Positions 59,793-64,000 of a stretch of DNA of 64,000 bases are shown in pieces; position 1 is the first letter of the stretch, and the number at the start of each line of letters is the position of its first letter. The stretch comes from JAENVT01 sp963773085 (GTDB taxonomy: Bacteria > Actinomycetota > Acidimicrobiia > Acidimicrobiales > Ilumatobacteraceae). The DNA lies in the NCBI GenBank assembly GCA_963773085.1, contig CAVYZS010000006.1, positions 45,554 to 109,553 of the forward strand. The letters are read 5' to 3'. The notes below the pieces were generated by a model. It did not search any database. It saw only the letters and a list, made by a program, of their open reading frames with translations, and was not told the DNA's origin. The position numbers and the translations under genes were made by a program.

Positions 59793-60487
59793 TACGGAGC
59801 CAGCACGCAGAAGAGGCGACACCCGGACTCGCATCCTGGACGCCAGCGTCGATCTGTTCGGTTCCAGGGGCGGTGTCGACGGCAACGTTCGCTCGACGAC
59901 ATCGCCGGTGAGGTGGGCGTCGCCAAGCAGACGTTGCTCTACTGGTTCCCCACCAAGGATGAACTCGTCGACGCGGTGCTCGAGCAGACGGCTGTCGAGC
60001 TGGCGACGATCATCGAAGCAGCCGTGCGCGCCACGCCCGATGAACCGCTCGCTCGTGTCGAGGCAGTGATCAAGGCCGTCTTCCGGCCGGCAGTGCGCAG
60101 ACCGGCATTGCTCGGTCTCGTGCGCGAGGTGAGCCGGCTGTCCCTCGACACGCCGAGCGACTCGACTGTGCGAGCTACAGCCCTTCGTGCGTCGAGCGAC
60201 GATCTACCTGCGACGAGAGGATGCCGGCCGGGCTCCTGCGCCGCGCCGACCCAGCCCTCGTCGTCGCGCTCTGCTACGCGACGGTCACCGGCATCGCCAC
60301 CGAGCCCGAGGCGCTGTCGGGTGGTGCAGGGCCGTCGACGCCGACCGGGCTGCGCCACCTACGCGGGAACTGCTCGCGTTCCTGCTCGCCGCACTTCGAC
60401 CTGACGACCGATCCGGTCATCCTCGGCGCAGCGCTGAGCGACCGCTGGCCCCGTCAGTGCGCCGTGTTGCGCCGCCGGCGGTGGTGA
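59785..60487 (+). CDS. TetR-family transcriptional regulator (at least two frameshifts)
   Basis: The protein starts MVDTEPARRRGDTRTRILDA with SVDLFGSRG, and after a break near 59890 continues DIAGEVGVAKQTLLYWFPTK and DELVDAVLEQTAVELATIIE, the TetR helix-turn-helix. The ligand-binding part follows (AVRATPDEPLARVEAVIKAVFR, LLGLVREVSRLSL), with further breaks after about 60170, and the end is uncertain (60420-60487). About 200 aa is expected. It is divergent from the SDR-HAD/ADH/LarA/PlsC operon and shares the palindrome at its start, so it probably represses that operon until a lipid-like ligand binds. Confidence 0.8.
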
Positions 60488-61522
60488 CGCTCGACGGCCA
60501 GGTCGATCAACCGTCGACGAGATCGGGGTAGCTCACAGGCCAGCTTGCGCCACAGCTTCGGGTACATCGAGATCGGAGTGAAGCCCGGCATCGTGTTGAC
60601 CTCGTTGAACAGGCACCCACGGCCATCGTCCTCGTAGAAGAAGTCGACCCGGGCCAGACCCTCGCAGCGCAGAATCCGGTGAACACCTGCAGCGCGAGGG
60701 CCTGCACCTCGGCGGTCTCGTCGTGGCGGTGAGCGGCGCCGGGATCACGGTTCGGCACCGTCGTCGACGTACTTGTCCTCGTAGTCGTAGAACTCGTGGC
60801 CGGGGATGATCTCGCCGGGCACGCTGGCCTCGGGTTCGAGGTTGCCGAGCACGGCCACTTCGATCTCGCGTCCGACGATTGCTTCTTCGATGACCACCCA
60901 TTCGTCGTAGGTCAACGCGGTGTCGACCGAGTCCTGCAGCTCGGCCAGGGAGTGGGCCTTGGTGACGCCGACCGATGAACCCATGTTCGCCGGCTTGACG
61001 AAGACCGGGAGCCCGAGTTCCGTCGCAATCGCCTCCAGGCGGTTCGACAACCTCGTGGCTCGCGCAGGCTGACGAAGCCCTTGCGGAACACCGTGGTCGG
61101 CGAGCAGCTCCTTGGCGAGCGCCTTGTCCATGCCAACGGCCGAGGCCAGAACCCCGCTTCCGACGTAGGGCACGTCGATCAGCTCGAGCAGGCCCTGCAC
61201 CGTGCCGTCTTCGCCGATGCGGCCCGTGCAGCAGGGGCAGCACGACGACGGGGCCGGTGCGCCGCGGCCATCAGCATCGGCGGGGGCGAGCTCGAGCCCG
61301 TCGCCTCGAGCCGCTCGGGCAACGCCGCCGGGCCAGCGGCCAGCTCGGCCCATGCGCCGTTGGAATGATTGCCCAGGCGCCGTCGCGGTCGATACCGATC
61401 GGGGTGATCCGGTACTTGCTCTGATCGACGGCACGCAACACGTGGGTAGCAGTGACGCAGCTGACGTCGTGTTCGGCCGACTGGCCGCCGAAGATCACGA
61501 CCAAGCCTGATCCGATCACCAT
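60454..61522 (-). CDS. ddl: D-alanine--D-alanine ligase (several frameshifts)
   Basis: Fragments in different frames give the full order of a Ddl: LVVIFGGQSAEHDVSCVTAT at the start, LIDVPYVGSGVLASAVGMDK, LGLPVFVKPANMGSSVGVTK, EWVVIEEAIVGREIEVAVLG, PGHEFYDYEDKY, then LFNEVNTMPGFTPISMYPKL and a basic tail ending at 60454. It makes the D-Ala-D-Ala dipeptide for peptidoglycan. At least four frame changes are needed. It is divergent from murF, whose enzyme uses its product, with under 40 bp between the starts. Confidence 0.88.
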
Positions 61523-61559
61523 GTCGCCATGATTCAGCGGCCCGAGTACCGTGCGGCAG

Positions 61560-62846
61560 ATGCGATTCCGAGCAGTCGAGGTGGCCGCGGCGACCGGCGG
61601 CACGCTGGTCGGACCCGACGTTGCGATCGACGGTGCAGCATTCGACAGTCGTACCCTGCGACCCGGCCAACTGTTCGTTCCCCTCGTCGCCGATCGCGAT
61701 GGGCATGACTTCGTCGACGCCGCACTTCGCCGCCGGTGCCCCGGCCACCTTCTGCAGCGCGGCGACCGTCGGAGGCGCCTCCATCGTCGTGGCCGACACC
61801 GCTCAGTGCATTGATGGCGCTGGTGGCTGAGCGCGGCAGCTCTTCGGCGGCCACGTGATCGGCATCACCGGGTCGGTCGGCAAGACGAGCACGAAGGACC
61901 TCACCTCGCTGCCCTCGCCGCATGTCGGCGCCGGCGGCGAACGAGCGCAGCTTCAACAACGAGCAGGGTCTGCCGGTGACCATCCTCAACGCACCCGACG
62001 ACACCGAGGCGCTCGTGTTGGAGATGGGCATGCGCGGGTTCGGCGAGATCGACCGGCTGTGCGAAGTGGGGCGACCGACGATCGGCATCGTCACCCGGGT
62101 GGCCGAGGCGCACAGCGAAAGCGTCGGGATCGACGGTGTTGCTCGCGCCAAGGGCGAGCTGATCGAGGCATTGCCGTCCGACGGCGTTGCCATCCTCAAC
62201 GCCGATGATCCCACGTCGCGCCATGAAGAACGTGACCACCGCACGGGTCGTCTGTTCGGGACGAATGATCGCGCCGACGTACGCATCCGAGACCTGGTGC
62301 TCGACGACCTCGCCCGGCCCCGATTCACGCTCGAGTCGCCGTGGGGCGGTGCACAGGTTCGGCTCTCGATCAGTGGCCGACACATGGCAACCAATGCTGC
62401 CGCGGCACTGGCCTGCGTGCTGCCGTAGGTGCGGACGTCGACATCGGCGCCGCTGCGCTGTCGGCGGTCGGGTTGACGGCAATGCGCATGCAGATCGATT
62501 GCGCCCCGTCCGGGGCCCTCATCTTCAACGATGCCTACAACGCCAATCCGAAGTCGATGAGGGCAGCTATCGATGACGCTGATCGCTTTGCCAGCGAAGC
62601 GCCGGGTGGCCATCCTCGGCATGATGGCCGAACTCGATGACCCGGCGATCGAGCACGAGCGATTGCCGGCTATGCATCGGAACGCGGCGTCGAGGTGATC
62701 GCGGTCGGCACCGACCTGTATGGCATCGCACCGTCCGCCGACGCGGTGCTGGCTCTCGGCTCTCTCTCCGGCGACGACGCCGTACTCGTCAAGGGCAGCC
62801 GCGTGGCCGGGCTCAGAAGCTCGCTGCCTTCCTGGTCGCCGGTTGA
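61560..62846 (+). CDS. murF: UDP-N-acetylmuramoyl-tripeptide--D-alanyl-D-alanine ligase (several frameshifts)
   Basis: Fragments give MRFRAVEVAAATGGTLVGPD, GAAFDSRTLRPGQLFVPLV, the ATP loop HVIGITGSVGKTSTKDLTS, SFNNEQGLPVTILN, LVLEMGMRGFGEIDRLCE, AILNADDPTSR, SGRHMATNAAAALA, IFNDAYNANPKSMRAAIDDA and the end VLVKGSRVAGL. This is the MurF order. It adds D-Ala-D-Ala to the UDP-MurNAc-tripeptide. An alternative GTG start lies at 61551. At least five frame changes are present; the gene is probably intact in the organism. It is coupled by position to ddl. Confidence 0.88.
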
Positions 62847-62987
62847 CTCGTCGATAGCGGCGACGTCACACCACCACCCTCGTCACCACCACCACCGCGG
62901 GCTGAACTTTGTCGCTCTCGACATGCTGGACCTGTTGGCAGCGACAAGGTTGGGAACAGGAGCGGGGGCTGGGGCGTTGTCGGCGGC

Positions 62988-63407
62988 ATGGAACTCTCCG
63001 AAGCGTTGACCTTTGCCGCCGGACGCCGAAATGGGGTGCTCGTCACCCAGAAGCGTGACGGTCGCCCGCAGTTGTCCAACATCGCCCACTCCGTCATCGA
63101 CGGCGTGATCAAGATCTCGATCACCGCCAACCGAGCGAAGTACGCCAACCTGGTCCGCAACCCGCAAGCGTCGCTGTACGTCGCCCGCGAGGACTTCTGG
63201 GGCTACGTCGTCATCGAAGGCGACGCCGACCTGTCGGCGGCGCCGACCAGGCCCGACGATGCCGGTGTCGATGAACTCGTCGAGTTGTACCGGTCGATCG
63301 CCGGTGAGCATCCGGATTGGGACGACTACCGGAGGGCGATGGTTGACGATCGGCGTGTCGTGGTGCGCCTGCGCCCGACGTACGTGTACGGCATGCTCGG
63401 CGCGTAG
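62988..63407 (+). CDS. PPOX-class flavoprotein, probable F420-dependent reductase
   Basis: A 139-aa split-barrel protein: LTFAAGRRNGVLVTQKRDGR, QLSNIAHSVIDGVIKISITA, KYANLVRNPQASLYVAREDF and VIEGDADLSAAPTRPDDAG. This matches the small actinobacterial PPOX/F420 group that reduces biliverdin-like or other substrates with F420H2 or FMN. No cofactor-specific residue can be fixed from sequence alone. It ends 24 bp before the convergent P450. Confidence 0.85.
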   Translation: MELSEALTFAAGRRNGVLVTQKRDGRPQLSNIAHSVIDGVIKISITANRAKYANLVRNPQASLYVAREDFWGYVVIEGDADLSAAPTRPDDAGVDELVELYRSIAGEHPDWDDYRRAMVDDRRVVVRLRPTYVYGMLGA

Positions 63408-63431
63408 CCGTGATGACCGGTCGTGCCGTCG

Positions 63432-64000
63432 TCAGTGACCTGCGGCGAAGGTGATGGGCATGTGCTCGGGCCCGAAGATGCCGACACCTTCGGGCTTCCA
63501 GGTGATGACACCGTCGACGGCGAGCTTCGGCATCCGCCGGGCCAGCAGCGGCAGTGCCTCCTGCAGTTCGGCGCGGGCCAGGGCCGCTCCCAGGCAGTAG
63601 TGGATGCCGGCGCCGAACGTCAGCTGTGGTTGGCTCGATGGGACCGAGGTGATGTCGAACGCTTCGGGTCGGGTGAACACCGCTGCGTCGCGGTTGGCCT
63701 CGGCCAATCCCACCGAGATGAAGGTTCCCGCCGGAAACACGACATCTCGGTACTCGATGTCGCAGCTGGCGAACCGCTGCCGTGCCGCGGACGGCGCCGA
63801 AGTAGCGCATGGCTTCCTCCACCGCGGCGAGGTGCCAGCGTTGGCTGTGCGGCCAGCAGAGCCCACTGCTCCGGATGGTCGGCGAAGAGGGCGACAGCGC
63901 AACCGAGCTGGTTCCGGGTCGTATCAGTCCCGCCGACGATGACGGCGTCTGACGATCATCACCAGCTCGAACAACACGCAACTGGTTGAAGTACAGGACA
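63432..64000 (-). CDS. Cytochrome P450, C-terminal part (runs off window, frameshifted)
   Basis: The heme-binding motif FGAGIHYCLGAALARAEL contains the Cys thiolate ligand, followed by LPLLARRMPKLAVDG and the C-terminal GPEHMPITFAAGH. Upstream parts read VVFPAGTFISVGLAEANRDA, and in another frame the I-helix-side GTDTTRNQLGCAVALFADHP. Two or more frame breaks lie between 63780 and 63950. It is a monooxygenase of unknown substrate; the CYP family cannot be assigned from a fragment. Confidence 0.85.

Overview
The window is a GC-rich, gene-dense stretch of an actinobacterial chromosome. Gene order and content point to the class Acidimicrobiia (Ilumatobacter-like): a recA-miaB-miaA-dapF-hflX-dapC run next to the lexA / LysM / nrdR divergon, a B12-dependent class II ribonucleotide reductase, an actinobacterial ATP-dependent DNA ligase, a Tat-exported peptidoglycan amidase, and many GTG starts. 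The taxon is inferred from this, not proven. The sequence carries many single-base frameshifts, several in short homopolymers, and they become very dense after about 56.8 kb. The simplest reading is sequencing or assembly error, so broken genes here should not be taken as true pseudogenes.

Layout. 1-5 kb: a sulfur/oxidative-stress region with the start of a persulfide-dioxygenase-like gene, a divergent tiny Cys-rich protein and a TehB-like methyltransferase sharing two CsoR/CstR-type palindromes, then a TauE/SafE exporter, lgt, a LysR regulator and a 1-Cys peroxiredoxin. 5-10 kb: a small secreted protein, a two-component system, malic enzyme (MaeB) and tRNA-His/tRNA-Lys. 10-23 kb: a class III aminotransferase, membrane proteins, then the conserved recA-to-hflX block (recX absent), dapC and the lexA/LysM/nrdR SOS region. 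Three copies of one perfect 14-bp LexA box link recA and lexA. 22.5-30 kb: a RibD-like reductase, a large acyltransferase-SGNH membrane protein, a regulatory intergenic region with a candidate structured RNA, and nrdJ, followed by two small adjacent proteins of the nucleoside-deoxyribosyltransferase/TIR-like superfamily, only one of which keeps the catalytic-type Glu.

30-37 kb: an SDR, a DUF1801 protein, a gene-poor kilobase, a BNR-repeat protein paired with a MoaD/ThiS-like protein, and a three-gene flavin electron-transfer module (ferric-reductase-like membrane protein, FMN-binding protein with a flavinylation motif, ApbE). 37-53.6 kb: housekeeping genes including nitrobindin, prmA, malQ, ligB, tdk, a PGRP amidase, gltBD, a LysM lipoprotein, DUF480 and PaiB.

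53.6-60.5 kb: a tightly packed minus-strand operon of a fatty-acyl-reductase-like SDR fused to a HAD-IB domain, a zinc-type alcohol dehydrogenase, a LarA-like (DUF2088) protein and a PlsC-like acyltransferase. It is divergent from a TetR gene, and a perfect 16-bp palindrome covers the promoter/start region. This looks like a TetR-controlled lipid pathway and, with the nrdJ leader and the STALD pair, is among the best candidates for undescribed biology. 60.4-64 kb: ddl and murF (cell wall, divergent), a PPOX/F420-type flavoprotein and the 3' part of a cytochrome P450.
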